Below are positions 1 through 11,703 of a DNA stretch of 64,000 bases, one piece after another. A program made the position numbers and the translations under genes. Position 1 is the stretch's first letter. Each line of letters opens with the position of its first letter. The notes beneath the pieces were generated by a model. The model ran no database searches. It was given only the letters and a program-made list of their open reading frames with translations, and was not told where the DNA came from. The stretch comes from Oncomelania hupensis. Lineage: Eukaryota; Mollusca; Gastropoda; Littorinimorpha; Pomatiopsidae. The DNA lies in assembly GCA_036898135.1 (NCBI GenBank), contig CM072512.1, positions 36,969,750 through 37,033,749 on the forward strand. The letters are read 5' to 3'.

Positions 1-2018
1 TGTTTTAGTCCGCCCTTCATTGTTTGAAAAGTCAGTCCTGATATATTTTGAATACTCCGCTTTACGCCAAGAGAGGATTGTTGTGTTAAGAAAGAGGAGA
101 ATAATGAAGAAACGTTTAGTGGTGGAAATAATTATACAGTGGGAAATAATTTCGAGGTGGGTGATGATGATGATGATGTCCACTTGTATGGCGCACATAT
201 GCATGCTGGCAGCATGCTCAGGGTGGGCGAAGAAGACAGTGAGAGTGTATGGGCGATTTAATTGTAAGCAGGATATAGTTGTTTTTTAATCTGTATCCTG
301 TAAGCATATTGATTATGCATACAATTATTTTGGGGTTTGGGTAGACATAAGATGTACCTCCACCTTTATCATCACTACCAACATCACAGTCACCACCATC
401 AAAATGATCAAATGTCGACGTCATCAGTGTCATCCTCAAGAGATATATTCCCCTTTTTTCTCTCCTCTTCCTGCTCATCATTGTCGTCACCATCGCATCC
501 TTCAGGGGATGCTCTCCTCCTCAGAGTCATCATCCTTACTGCCATTCGTAAGTTCACCCTACTATTGGAGCGCGAGCCTCCTATCCCTATTATTTTTATA
601 ACAAAATGTTTATTTGGGGGGGGGGGGGGCGGTCTTCATAATCATATTAAGAGTCCCCTGAGCAAGAAGAGAAAACAAGAACTTACTGGACGAAGTGGCA
701 TTAGCATAAGCTATTGCAAGTAATGTGCATTTATGCCTGTTATTGCTGTACTATCCGCAGTAAAAGATAAAGTCCATAGTATATTATGCAGTGCTGTACA
801 ACACTGCCCAACGTGGTTGAGGTCTCAAGAGTTTGCGAGATAGGGCTAGACCGATGGTAGACCGCATCAAATCATGTTACACTAAGTTGTGAGAAAAGCG
901 CACAATGGTCACTTGTTATGCAATACATTATCCCCTATGTAGAGTGGATTCAGCTGCTGCAGGCGTGTTCGATAAGTATCCCCGTTGTTATCGCTACTGG
1001 TCAAGTCGTGTTCAAACTAGTGTAACAGTATACTAGCACGAGCTTTGGTCTGTACGATGCTGTTTCTCCCGTCTACATTGATGTTGTTATGCTTAATGTT
1101 TGGATAAAATAAAAAAGGGGCGGCTTAGAACTTTATGAAAACGTGTACGATATTTGTCCCGTGCTAGGATGAAATAATGATTTTGATTGCGCTGTCACCG
1201 ACTTGCACAAAAATAATGCTTGCCGACAATGTAGTCCCGCTCACCACTAAAAGCACAAGGCGAATGGTCAGCCGGGGAGAACAAATGTCGTGTCGCCTTG
1301 TCCTGCATAACCCAATGGCATCCCCAAAGGATTTTGCACAGCAGGAGCCGCCGGTTAGTCTAACCGAGACATTCAAGGTAGACAACTTCTCTCCCAAGCC
1401 TCAACCCAGTCGCTTCCCTTTTCGCTACATATATAAATCATTTAATTTACGATCTCAGTCTAGAAGATTTCGGTCGCCATTTAATATGTTGTTTTCAAAT
1501 GCTCCAATACCGTGGGGTTTTGTAGAATAAAACATTTGTCTCGACTTCTTGACTTCTATCTCCTCCCTCCCCCTCCAAACCCCACCTCCGAATAGTCAGT
1601 TACCCAAATAATGACATTATTTTATATTGATTTGTAATCCGAATAATCTTGTACTTAAACCATCCCTAAACGTTAACCTTCTGATCGTTGATAATGAGCC
1701 CTTTGTACTATGACGAAACATTGCAGTATGTTTGACCTTAAAACTGTACCGTATGACATTTAGTATGTGCCTAGAATGTGAAGGTATTTTGACGCGATAA
1801 AGGTTATGATCCCGAGGGCAATGATTAATATACATACCGTTGTTTAGGTAGGATATTACGCCGCCTATTCAGTTAAGCACGTAGAACTCCATTAAGGACA
1901 CGCTTTAGAAATATATATGGAACGAATGAACCTAAAGCGGCTCGGACCATTCAGAGCAAATCCTCTGTAGAACATGGTCGCATGTTTAGAGACCATTAGA
2001 GAAAAAGGATTAGTTAGT
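1..2018. other. Unassigned non-coding stretch
   Basis: No gene, RNA or repeat family is recognised here. There is a short (GAT)n run near 161-177 and a G-run near 616-629. The longest open frame (1177-1530, plus) has no family resemblance and no supporting signals. Confidence 0.5.
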
Positions 2019-2019
2019 T

Positions 2020-2096
<77 letters not shown>

Positions 2097-2153
2097 TATC
2101 ATCATCATCATCATCATCATCATCATCTTCTTCTTCTTCTTCTTCTTCTTCTT
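2019..2153. repeat. (ATC)n-(TTC)n microsatellite
   Basis: About 110 bp of ATC repeats, with one ATT variant near 2097, run directly into about 25 bp of TTC repeats. Any poly-His or poly-Leu frame over it is only a translation of the repeat. Confidence 0.97.
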
Positions 2154-2822
2154 AATTGTCACAAAGTGACGATTTCAAATTAGGAAGTTATAATTGTGGT
2201 TTATAATGCACGTGCATATAGTGTAGTATTATTTTGACGTCAATTGTTCTTTGTGTGTTTTTTTGTACTTCATTCATTTGGATAAACATGAATATTGTTG
2301 ATTCAGGTGGTTGGTACTAAAATGACTTTTCTGAGGCGTTCTGAGGATTAAACTGTCACCGTATTCTACATAAATTCAAATAGATTAAAAACAATCCTCA
2401 GACCGCGCTGTAGATTCAAATAATTGACAACCAATTCTTCGATCACTGTAGCTTAAGATTAAAAAAAAGATTATATTTCCATCACCCCGACCTCAAGGGT
2501 CGTCCGATGCGTTGTGGTGTTTGATTGAAGTCCTGAAGGTCAATGATGAGTCGATGAAACTAGAGAAAATGCACTGTCACATATAATTTATTTTAAACAC
2601 GCAATACCAAACATGAATTCTGCACAAAGCGCAGCATTCGCCCATTCTCACGCACCGTACGGGGTGACATACATTTCATTAAATACATAATAAAGTTATT
2701 TAAATGAATAACATACTCAACCATACATAATGTACACATAGTCACAAAAATAATACACGAAACAAGTATATCACAAACTTGTTATATACAGAAAAAACAA
2801 CAACAATAATATTTAAAATAAC

Positions 2823-2893
<71 letters not shown>

Positions 2894-3582
2894 TGGAGGT
2901 TGTTGATAAGGAGCGATCATAGAATGCCTAGGCACGGAGGTGTGTGTTTGCCATTGGATTAGACTTGGTGAATAGGATTCTATACTTACAAGAAGTACGT
3001 GTTGTGCATACACTCATATACTAGGGAAGAGATAACGTTACGGTAATGATAAATGATGCAACTTTATGCGAGTATCATGTATTGGATTGAGCTATAGTAA
3101 GAGATGCCACGCACGCGATGGGAGGTGGCACAGCCAGCTTAGGTCTAGGAAGGGAAGGATCTTTTTGGTAATTTGCTAGTCCCTACCCCCTAAACTCTCC
3201 TCTACCTCCTTTACCCCTTTCATCTATCTCCTCCTCCCCCGCTGTCATCCCGATACTTTCGTCATATCCCCCCTTTAACAATCTACCTACTCATACTTTT
3301 TTGGTGTGGCTCTGTTTGAGACTAATATACTAAACCGTAGCGATGTTTACTAGGAAAATAAGATAGCGCATTTTGGGAGCCGATGTGGCGATAAGACAAA
3401 TAATATTAACATTATATTTATGTTTGTGTCTGCCTCTTTGTAGTAATCCAACACCCAGTCTGTTGTAAAAGCGATCTAAAAGCATTCAGGCTCATACTGA
3501 GTTTATAATGTAGATCATGCACGAACTCTCTCTCTCACCATCTCACTTCCCCTTTCTCCCCTCATCATCCCGGGTCCTGGCC
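2154..3582. other. Unassigned non-coding stretch
   Basis: AT-rich sequence with no recognisable gene. Apart from the TAA microsatellite listed separately, a pyrimidine-rich patch (about 3180-3300) is the only compositional feature. Confidence 0.5.
2823..2892. repeat. (TAA)n microsatellite
   Basis: About 23 uninterrupted TAA units. The poly-Tyr frame on the minus strand is a repeat artefact. Confidence 0.97.

Positions 3583-3609
<27 letters not shown>
3583..3609. repeat. Poly-T tract, 27 nt
   Basis: Uninterrupted T run. It could be the A-tail of a minus-strand retroposon, but the adjoining sequence matches no other repeat in the window. Confidence 0.85.
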
Positions 3610-3613
<4 letters not shown>

Positions 3614-3761
3614 CACAGGGACTGCACAAACATTGTCCCAAAATGTCACTTCCCTGGTATATTGTCCAAGCCCTTCTTCAGATGTTGAATAATTGATACG
3701 TGCATTTTGATGTGGCTTTCAGAAATGTTGAACCAGCGACTGTTTATCGCACAGTTAGTAG

Positions 3762-3885
3762 CACATGAGCACACTGCGTAGCCGAGATTGGCCGAGGCAT
3801 AAGTTCGCCTCTCCGCAGTAGTATTAGTGGATAAGGCGAGCGTAAGCATCATCGATCTAGTCCTAGATACGCAGTGTGGCACATG
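3762..3885. repeat. Short element with inverted ends
   Basis: The motif CACACTGCGTA near 3769-3780 is repeated in inverse orientation near 3868-3878. With flanking bases, about 17 nt of imperfect terminal inverted repeat bound roughly 124 bp. The first 55 bp (GCGTAGCCGAGATTGGCC and on) resemble 5812-5878, so this is a dispersed repeat. A MITE is possible. No target duplication is evident. Confidence 0.4.
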
Positions 3886-4297
3886 ATGTTACAGTAATAG
3901 CCTTTTAGCATTATATCCTGCTATATAGTTTTGGCGCTGGGACGACATGTCTACCTAGTCCGATAAAATTATGTTCTGACTGCAGTAATTACCGCCTGGT
4001 TCAATAAATGAAGTAATAAATTAAGTTTCCGTGGGTATAGTGATAGGGTCGGTGCATTCAGTTTTAACGGGATTTAGGACAACATGCATCGTAGGATTTG
4101 ACATAAATTCATAAGGCAATAGCTACCATTGTTGAGTAAGTTGATCTTAGTGGGTGATGCAACATAATGTATTTAACTAAATATTAGCTTTAGTGCTAAG
4201 ATGGTGACCTTGTAGTAAGGCCAAGAGGCTCCAGTGTTGACTGTTCCTATTAGTATATAAGTATGTTGAGTAACCACTTGTAAGTATTAATCGTCCC

Positions 4298-4336
4298 CTA
4301 TACGCTTATGTGTCCGGGGACGTTAATCTATATTCA
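4298..4336 (+). repeat. Conserved hairpin motif, copy 1
   Basis: A 7-bp perfect stem, CGTCCCC with GGGGACG, encloses a 17-nt loop and is followed by TTAATCTATA. The same motif recurs on the minus strand at about 32070-32100 and 63179-63210. The downstream TTAATCTATA is shared with the 32-kb copy. It appears to be the conserved 3' end of a retroposed sequence. Confidence 0.7.
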
Positions 4337-4347
4337 ACTCAACTTGT

Positions 4348-4702
4348 GGGAGTGTTGGACGCTTTCTGCCTGGTGGTCACTAGGGCTTCCTATGATTGTT
4401 AGTAGGCTATTTAGCAATATAGGTAATTTATATGTATATGTTTTGTTGATAATTTATAATGATGTTTGTATTCTATTTTGTTTTTGTAACCGGGGGTTCG
4501 AGTAGTTGGGGTAAAGCCTCAGCCGTACCCTGCGAGGGATGTCTTTATTGTAAAGTGACTGGCCGGTGGAGGGCATTCAATTTTCCCACTAGGGTTGTTT
4601 CAGCAGATCTTTTATGCGGATCAGGGGCTGTCCGGTCCTGATTTGGCTCGGAAGAGTCCGCTGGACCTAAAGCAACAATCAACCAATCCAAAAAAAAAAA
4701 AA
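4348..4702 (+). mobile_element. 580-bp retroposon family, copy 1 (5'-truncated)
   Basis: This matches the 3' two-thirds of the copies at 20493 and 45761 (minus). It ends in CCGCTGGACCTAAAGC, an A/C-rich tail and about 13 A. It is bounded by an 11-bp direct repeat, ACTCAACTTGT, at 4337-4347 and 4703-4713. A target duplication, A-tail and 5' truncation together indicate target-primed reverse transcription. It inserted immediately downstream of the hairpin motif at 4298. Short open frames inside are not conserved between copies, so it is treated as non-coding. Confidence 0.8.
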
Positions 4703-4713
4703 ACTCAACTTGT

Positions 4714-5085
4714 AGGTTTAGTGTTAATAATATTACCTGTTACATTAAATAACTGATTGGAGCGCAGCATAGGTTTGACCTATGAGCGGAATAATGAATG
4801 GCGCCTGTGCATGTCATGGACGTACGTACGTCAGTTGCAGTCATCTGTGTCATCCGGCTCGTGTCAGATCCACTCCATCAAAGGGACTGATGGGCGTCGA
4901 TATTGCTGTAGACATGCTTTTCGGCTAGCTTAATTGCTGTACCAGTGCGTTCTTAATGGAATGCTAGCACGAAGATGGTGTAGGATTTTATATATCATTA
5001 TTATATAGATGCACCAATGTGTATATTTGGTAAGGGCGGAGCATAGATGGTGAGAGCGGGAGGGAAGGTGCGGGAGGGAAGGTGC

Positions 5086-5090
<5 letters not shown>
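4714..5090. other. Unassigned non-coding stretch
   Basis: No gene or repeat family recognised between the retroposon at 4348 and the TG microsatellite. Confidence 0.5.

Positions 5091-5169
<79 letters not shown>
5091..5169. repeat. (TG)n plus (AG)n compound microsatellite
   Basis: TG repeats occupy 5091-5128 and AG repeats 5134-5169, separated by six bases. Imperfect AG-rich sequence continues to about 5222. Confidence 0.96.
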
Positions 5170-5173
<4 letters not shown>

Positions 5174-5421
5174 GAAAGAGACGGTAGGAGACGGAGAGAG
5201 AGAGGGGGGAAGGGACATAGAGAGTACTTTGAGAAATTGGTCATGACAAAAAATTAAAGCAAAACCTTTCCATTCTCCCACAGTTAAGGTTTTTTTTCTT
5301 GGTATTGATGGGCTGTACTGTATTGCTAGTATAGTTTCGTATTGTAATGTAATGATATTGGATAGTGTCGTATTGTATGATATGGTTTTTTAAAAAAGTA
5401 CTGTATTGTTACATCAATCTC

Positions 5422-5487
5422 ATGCCTATTCCTGTGTGTTTCTTTTGCATGTGCCGTGTGCTGCTGGCGTTGTGTTTGGCAATACAG
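5422..5487 (+). CDS. Weak candidate first exon (signal peptide-like)
   Basis: An ATG at 5422 opens 22 codons ending exactly at a consensus splice donor (CAG followed by GTAAGA). The peptide is hydrophobic with a small-residue end (LLALCLAIQ), as in a signal peptide. No downstream exon, promoter or homologue is identified, and a 66-bp match to these rules can arise by chance. Recorded as a guess. Confidence 0.15.
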
Positions 5488-5582
5488 GTAAGACAATCAC
5501 GTTTTCATTTAACCAGTTTTTCACACAATCTTAATCAAAGTGCCTTTGCTGTCTTTTTATAAGTTGTTCTGTTTTGTTTGCG

Positions 5583-5583
<1 letters not shown>

Positions 5584-5619
<36 letters not shown>

Positions 5620-5636
5620 TTTGTTTGTTTGTTTGT
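5584..5636. repeat. (TG)n-(TTTG)n microsatellite
   Basis: TG repeats to about 5616, then five TTTG-type units. Confidence 0.95.
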
Positions 5637-5811
5637 CGATCAGCTTATCTGTGAGTGAGCATGAAGGCATATTTTCCGTGCATGTCACATCTCCATGTTT
5701 TTGAGTGACTTCCATCGTGGATCATGCAGCGTAGCTAAAACTACACGAGACCGGCTCCCTGTCCCAAGCGCATAGGCTATGCTCAGAAACACTGCATGAT
5801 ATTGGAGCCGT

Positions 5812-5878
5812 GCATGTGCGCACTGCGTAGCTGAGACTGGCCGAAGTTTACGTTTAGCCTCTCCCCTCTAGTTGTGAG
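5812..5878 (+). repeat. Dispersed repeat fragment shared with 3768-3823
   Basis: GCACTGCGTAGCTGAGACTGG and following bases align with the fragment at 3768 over about 55 bp with several mismatches. Just upstream, ATCATGCAG (about 5722) and CTGCATGAT (about 5792) form a separate short inverted pair. Confidence 0.4.
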
Positions 5879-5884
5879 AGGTAT

Positions 5885-7004
5885 TCGTCTGCGGTGCGTG
5901 TGTGCGCGTGACCATTATATAACTAGTTCGTATGCAGCTTACCTACTAATACAAAGGCCAAAAAACAAGGTGGTTTGAGTAAATACGAAAGAGAAGCGGA
6001 GAGGATAGTGGGGGGAAAGGATGATGATGATTCATTCGCTTTGAGAAGAACGAAAAGGGCGGACGACATATAAAGGCAAAAAAGGACGACTCGCAAAGAA
6101 AGTAAGAAGAATAACCCAGAAGGAATGACAAAGAATTACTGGATGATAGGGACTTGACGGGCGATGGTATGTGTGCGTATGTATAGAATTATGTAATATC
6201 ATCCTAATATGGGCTGTTAGGGCACAACTGTAATTAATAACCTTTATGCCAAACTGTCGAGTACGAGCGCGCAATGCTGGGATTGGCCTGTTAAATGAAT
6301 AAGCATCAGGTTTCGCTACTCGTCAACCGCTCTTCCCTGTGACACTGTCTTCTTGTTATTTGAAATTCACATATTATAGTGCAAGTTTTTATTTTTTTGG
6401 TGGTTGACATGGTTCTTTTACTAGTGCACACTTAAAGTCGTTGCTTCACCTGTGTTCTTCGCGGGATTTAATACTCGTATTATGCTTTGTATGTGTGTGT
6501 GTGTGCGTGTATGCGTGCGTCTGTGTTTTATTTAGGCTTTTTAATTAAGAAAGGAACAAGACGAGAAACCCAGCCTGATTCGACCAAGAAAAGTATTATA
6601 TCGGTAGCAGCGCTCGCCTTTGCACACAGACATACGCGCTCATGCACACACACATAGGCACCCCCCCCCACACACACACACACATACACACACTGCAATC
6701 CAATCAGTGCATGAATAAATTAAAGCAGACATTCATTGCCTCATCAGTTCAGTCTCTTGAATAATAGACAATCGCCCATGTAGAGAAATTGAGCGTTGTA
6801 ACAGTAATAGAAGATGGTTTTCCATATTCTCCATCCACCAATTAACAATTTACTCATTTCACACTTACTGCTGGAGCCGTCCAAATTGCAAGCGCACATA
6901 CGACGAAAGGATTAAGGTATACTGCATTAATTAGTTCCGAAGTGTTAAGCTCAGCTCGGGAGTTATTGTTTTTGGCTTTGTCCGTTCGTCCGTTCGTCCG
7001 GCGT
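5885..7004. other. Unassigned non-coding stretch
   Basis: No gene recognised. It holds short CA-rich and TG-rich runs (about 6490-6520 and 6640-6695). Confidence 0.5.
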
Positions 7005-7090
7005 CTGTCCGTCCGTTCCTGATTTGGCTCGGAAGAGTCCGCTGGACCTAAAGCAATAACCATGTAATGTAATGTAATGTAATGTAATGT
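7005..7090 (+). mobile_element. 580-bp retroposon family, copy 2 (3' fragment)
   Basis: Only the last 60 bp or so of the family remain (CTGATTTGGCTCGGAAGAGT through CCTAAAGCAATAACC). They are followed by a tail of about six ATGTA units. The tail matches the CATTA-type tail of copy 5 (45761, minus). Tandem short-repeat tails are typical of some non-LTR elements and SINEs. Confidence 0.7.
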
Positions 7091-8032
7091 CCGTCCGTCC
7101 TTCCGGAGGCGATATTTGCGCACTTCTCTCTAAAACTAATGGACGTATTTTGTTTGGAAACTTTGTATTTAGTTGTGAAATAGTGGACCTTACCAGATGA
7201 AAAAAAACAAAAGTATGCATATCGCCTAACGTCATCATGGGGATCTCATAATTATTTGCTCTCTTTCTAATACTACTTGAGGGATTTGGTTCAAGTTTGG
7301 TATAATATTATTACTTAGACTTTACTTATGTCTCCAACGTAAAACCAAACTTATGCAAATCAAGGGACGTAATTATGATGAAGTCACCCTTCCTTCTTTT
7401 TCTAAATTTTTTTTCCTTTTTTTTTATTTGTTAAGTTTGTATGTAATTAGAGTGTCTTGAGCCTTAAACAAAACTAAGGTGTATTGAGTGACGTCATCAT
7501 AGCGACGTCGTAATGGTGACGTCATAAGGTTTTTTTTTTGTGCTTTTTTGTTTCTACTCTTATTTTTTCCCAAACTACTGGAGGGATTTGGGTCAAGTGT
7601 GGAATATAATTATACTTTATTAATATTATTTAGTTTCTTAGTGTATGCAGAAATTAAGTTTGCTATGCTGTGAGCTGTGTCCAAAAATATTTTCATATAG
7701 ACACCCACGTTTACTACTACTACTACTACTGCTGCTGCTAATTGCCAACAGTGATTGTTACGTTGCAATACCTTCTATCATGAGTATGACACTGAACGTA
7801 AATCATGTGATAGGTATTTGTTTTCCCCATGTAACTTCTTATGATTACAGTTTTAAATGGTTAATTCAGTAATGTCTTCTTGATTTACTTTTATCCTGTT
7901 ATGTTTTACTGTTTACTGTTTATTGTTGTTACATTATACTGTCCTTTATCGTCTTGTAACATTTATATGTGGCACCACGGGTGAACTTCTCTTTGATTGA
8001 GATAATAAAGTGATCGTATTCGTATTCGTAAT
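7091..8032. other. Unassigned, probably old dispersed repeat
   Basis: Two segments (about 7265-7320 and 7563-7615) share a GAGGGATTTGGKTCAAG-type motif followed by AT-rich sequence, suggesting a diverged internal duplication of about 300 bp. Trinucleotide TAC/TGC runs lie at 7711-7740. No gene recognised. Confidence 0.35.
7489..7524. promoter_or_regulatory. Paired CRE-like palindromes
   Basis: Two perfect TGACGTCA octamers start 28 bp apart (7489-7496 and 7517-7524), with a GCGACGTCG between them. TGACGTCA is the CREB/ATF consensus. No promoter or gene is visible nearby, and the sites sit in a probable dispersed repeat, so function is speculative. Confidence 0.3.
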
Positions 8033-8054
8033 GTTGTTGCTGCTGCTGCTGCTT

Positions 8055-8098
<44 letters not shown>

Positions 8099-8099
8099 G

Positions 8100-8130
<31 letters not shown>

Positions 8131-8158
8131 TGCTACTACTACTGCTACTACTACTACT
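8033..8158. repeat. (TGC/TAC)n microsatellite
   Basis: About 125 bp of mixed TGC, TTC and mainly TAC triplets. The poly-Leu frame is an artefact. Confidence 0.96.
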
Positions 8159-9688
8159 GGATGCTATATACGCTTTTTTCTCAACTTACCAGTCGGGCTC
8201 AAAACGCGGCGATCACGAGTTCACATGTTTCGCTCGTTACCATTTGTAGGGAGGAATGAAATTAATATGATTGTATCCATTGCAGGATCTCGATGTACAA
8301 ATTGGATTATTATGATAACCTATGCGAATAAAAATAGGCTTGCGAAGCAGTGAATTGTATCTTGAAGCATCTGACTCGTGTGGCCAGCCTTTTACGTTTT
8401 GAATACGATATTGAGGAAGATATCGTTTATTATTAATAAAACTCAAACACCGCAATGATACACCCCTTTTTGACTGTATCGTTATGTTTATAAATGGATA
8501 AAATAGTTTGCGAAACAGCAAGCAATAGTTTATATATTTGGGCTCACGCTTAACGCTTACCTGTCCGGACGGCATTTTCTTTGTTGGAGATAGAATTTGT
8601 TGTTGCATCAAGTTTTATTCATCAGATTAACATAAGTTGTACTGATAAATAGGAGATAGAAATGAAAAGCCCGTTCTAGAGGAAGAACAGAAATTAATTA
8701 TAATAAAGCTCGCACGTTAAGATTATCCGCGTACAGTTTATTTTATTGTATAATGATATTGTGTGCAGGAGATGTAGGAATTGAGGTTCCTTAGCGAATA
8801 CTGAATACCCCATGTGGGAAAGGAACTGTAACTGTCTCAAATCTTTTTTCCCTTTAATGAGCAGAAAGACTTGTTGGTGGGTGGGTGATTGGGGTCTGGA
8901 GGGTGGGTGGGCGTTTGGGAGGGTGTTTTGTGGGATAGGTGAGTAGCTGTTTAATCCTTAGTGTCGCCCTTTTTCCGTAGTGATAATGATAATTGATAAT
9001 AATTATGTTGAAATCAAATTAATGATAATAAATCAACACACATCGTTGATGTGCAACTGATAATACTGTGATGATCTTAATACCTCCCCCCACCCACCCC
9101 CCACCCACCCTCTCCCCTTCACTTTCCCAAATTTTTGCCCTCCCCAATGCTCACCCTTCCCATCATCCTTCTCCTCATTCTCCTCCTGCCGCTCACGAAG
9201 AAAAAGAAAAAAATGTTGCGAAATAATAAGCCATCGCTTCCCCCCCCCCCACACACACACCTCACCCCACCACACCCCCTGTAAAAACAATTCACTGTTC
9301 TCGCCCCCACAAAACCTTGCCTACAAAGATGGGAATTCATTTTGAAATATCTCTTTCAGGAAGGCGTGAATGACACACTCACTAAAGCGTCTCCACCCAT
9401 GTTTTTGACAAGAATTACACTACACGTTTTGTAAAGAATTAAGGTTAAAGTATGACGTTGTGTAAACAATAATGGTAAACTGGGACGTTTTGTAAATTTA
9501 AAAACTAAAACTGGAAAGTTAAAATTATATATAGAACGTGTTGCACGGATTCACAAATGTAAATCGACTTATCTCAGTCTGATCTACCTCTTTGATTTGT
9601 TATTTAGATTTATGATAGTTTTGAGGTAATAACTCTAGGGTTTAGTGTAAAGTGATACTTTTTTCTTGCTCTTCTTTTTGTTCTCCTT
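8159..9688. other. Unassigned non-coding stretch
   Basis: No gene recognised. A GT/G-rich run lies at about 8875-8945 and a C-rich run at 9083-9120. About three imperfect copies of a 40-bp unit containing ACGTTTTGTAAA occur at about 9419-9510. Confidence 0.45.
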
Positions 9689-9729
<41 letters not shown>

Positions 9730-9862
9730 CTTCTTCTTCTTCTTCTTCTTCTTCTTCTTCTTCTTCTTCTTCTTCTTCTTCTTCTTCTTCTTCTTCTTCT
9801 TCTTCTTTTGTTGTTGTTCTTGTTCTTGTGGATCATCTTCATCTCTTCTTCTTCTTCTTCTT
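9689..9862. repeat. (TTG)n-(TTC)n microsatellite
   Basis: About 13 TTG triplets, then about 26 TTC triplets, then mixed TTG/TTC triplets to 9862. It generates homopolymeric frames on both strands. Confidence 0.97.
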
Positions 9863-10049
9863 GATACCTAACCTTCTTCTTGATACTCAACCAGCAACTT
9901 CTTCTTAAGACTCGACTAACCCTAGGAGAATGTGAAGATGTTATGCTTTTTATCAGTCTATCTTTACTTTGTTTACATTTCACTTCTTCAGTTTCATTGT
10001 GCCGTTCTCTTCTTTCTTCCGCAGCTTATCTGCTTCTTTTGTTCTGTAG

Positions 10050-10141
10050 ACAAGCAAAACATGACCGGAGGGATTAAAGAGGGCACGCCCAGATACCCCT
10101 ATACCCGGTGCAAAGAGAATGCCATAAAATTATTGTTTTAA
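10050..10141 (+). CDS. Weak candidate terminal exon
   Basis: A pyrimidine-rich tract ending TTGTTCTGTAG (acceptor at 10048-10049) precedes an open frame that runs to TAA at 10139-10141. Its composition is protein-like (contains TGGIKEGTPRYPYTR) and unlike the surrounding low-complexity sequence. I do not recognise the family. The true 5' limit is uncertain because the frame stays open upstream to 9932. It could be an internal exon, with a weak GT at 10109, or chance. Confidence 0.25.
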
Positions 10142-11703
10142 ACCCAGGATCTAGGATTAAGTCTGCAGTTCAAGTTTCCGTTAAGGAAGGGGTGTTTATA
10201 GCTTGCATACATTTATAACCTTCTTAGAACTTTCTCGAGGGTAAAAGGGGTATTTTTGTTTTCGGGCCGGGCCGTTGATTGTAGCAGCAATAGGATCTGT
10301 TTTATTGTGTCTTCACCCTGAATGATTATGGTCTTAGTGGGGTCTTCTTGACCACTATTTTAGTTTGTTCAGTGCAATAGCAATACTGAGGGGCGTCACC
10401 GACCCGTATAGTTCTCTACTCTCTTTACCCCTAATGCGCAGTTCGGGTACCCGGATTACAAGGTAACAAAACAAACAGTAACCGTGAGACTGATAGAGCA
10501 ATACGAAAGCTATCTGCAGCGGAAAGTATATTTTAGAAGGCAGACAACACAACACTGTATGATAGGAGTTTGGTGAAAACTATATTTAAAATATTTTTAA
10601 AAGAGAACTAGAGATAAACATGAACTTTAATCAATAATTGATAATGGAGAGCTAGAGGTATGTTACCTAAAGCTGGTTCATTCCGGTTCTTGACTGCCAA
10701 AGTGAAATGACATAATGTCTAAAAATATATCAAGAATTAAGGGGTAATTTTAGCCCGCCACCCTTTATCTATCCCAACTCGGTGGATTGCAAAGCACAAC
10801 AGGTCAACGGCAGCGACAACCAAAACAAGGAAAGCTGTGGGACTTCGTTCTTCCCGAAATATTAATACTACCCCCATAATTTAGGCTATTCTCTTTGGTA
10901 TTTGGCTTCATTTAAATTGTAGTGCAAAGATTGTTCTCGATGACAGCGACTCAGATTTGCCGTTTCTGAAATGGATTTGTGTGTGTGTGGATAAACGAAA
11001 TGGAATTTATATACCATTAAGTTTAGTGAACTGTCTTAACTTTAAAAGGTTTATGAGAGACGTCTTTTGACAAGGGCCTGCAGTCGGTATGCAGGAATCT
11101 GTTTAAACGGCTTATCTTAAGTTCAATTTCTTGCTTTAAAATACTGCTGCCCGAAATTTAGTTGACGCGAAATTTTAATTAAATAAGTCAGCCCCGTTTA
11201 AAGAGTCATCTAAAAAAAAAAAACAGTTTAAAATATGGTGACGTCTTTGGGTGACGCCTATTTCTAAAACGGACATAAATGGGTACAATTGACGGAAATG
11301 CCCTTGAAAATGGTGACGTCTTTGCACAGAAAACACAAATAGTGCTCTCTTATTATAGGGCAATCACAGACCATCAACGCTGGACTCTTTACACAGGTCG
11401 CAACTCTTAAGAAACTCTCTCACTCAGCATGGTGTCAGACAGTAAGAGATCGTGTCCCAAGGATTTTCGACAACAGAGAAGGATCACTCGAGTTCCACAA
11501 AAGTCCAGAAGCTTATCAAAGACCAATTTTAAAGGAGGGGCCCCCGGGTACGAAAGTAGGGTGGATTTAATCTTGCAGGGTAGGCGTGCTAAAAACTTGG
11601 GATCCCGTCAAGAGTTCAGCGGCACTGTTTGGTTATTTTTCCTCTTGTGAAAATGTATTAGCATTGCCATACTCTCTCAATCATTTCATGTATTTTCTTT
11701 CAG
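10142..11703. other. Unassigned non-coding stretch
   Basis: Mostly unique AT-rich sequence. AATGGTGACGTCTTTG occurs twice (about 11235 and 11310). A 73-codon frame at 11429-11650 is not recognised and lacks support. Confidence 0.45.

Noticed and set aside
1177..1530. 117-codon plus-strand frame
   Set aside because: No domain, no start context, no splice or poly(A) support; this length is expected by chance in 64 kb.
1974..2183. Open frame encoding a long poly-histidine run
   Set aside because: It is the translation of an (ATC)n microsatellite; flanking codons carry no gene signals.
9642..9983. Arginine/threonine-rich and leucine/serine-rich frames on both strands
   Set aside because: All arise from the (TTG)n-(TTC)n array.
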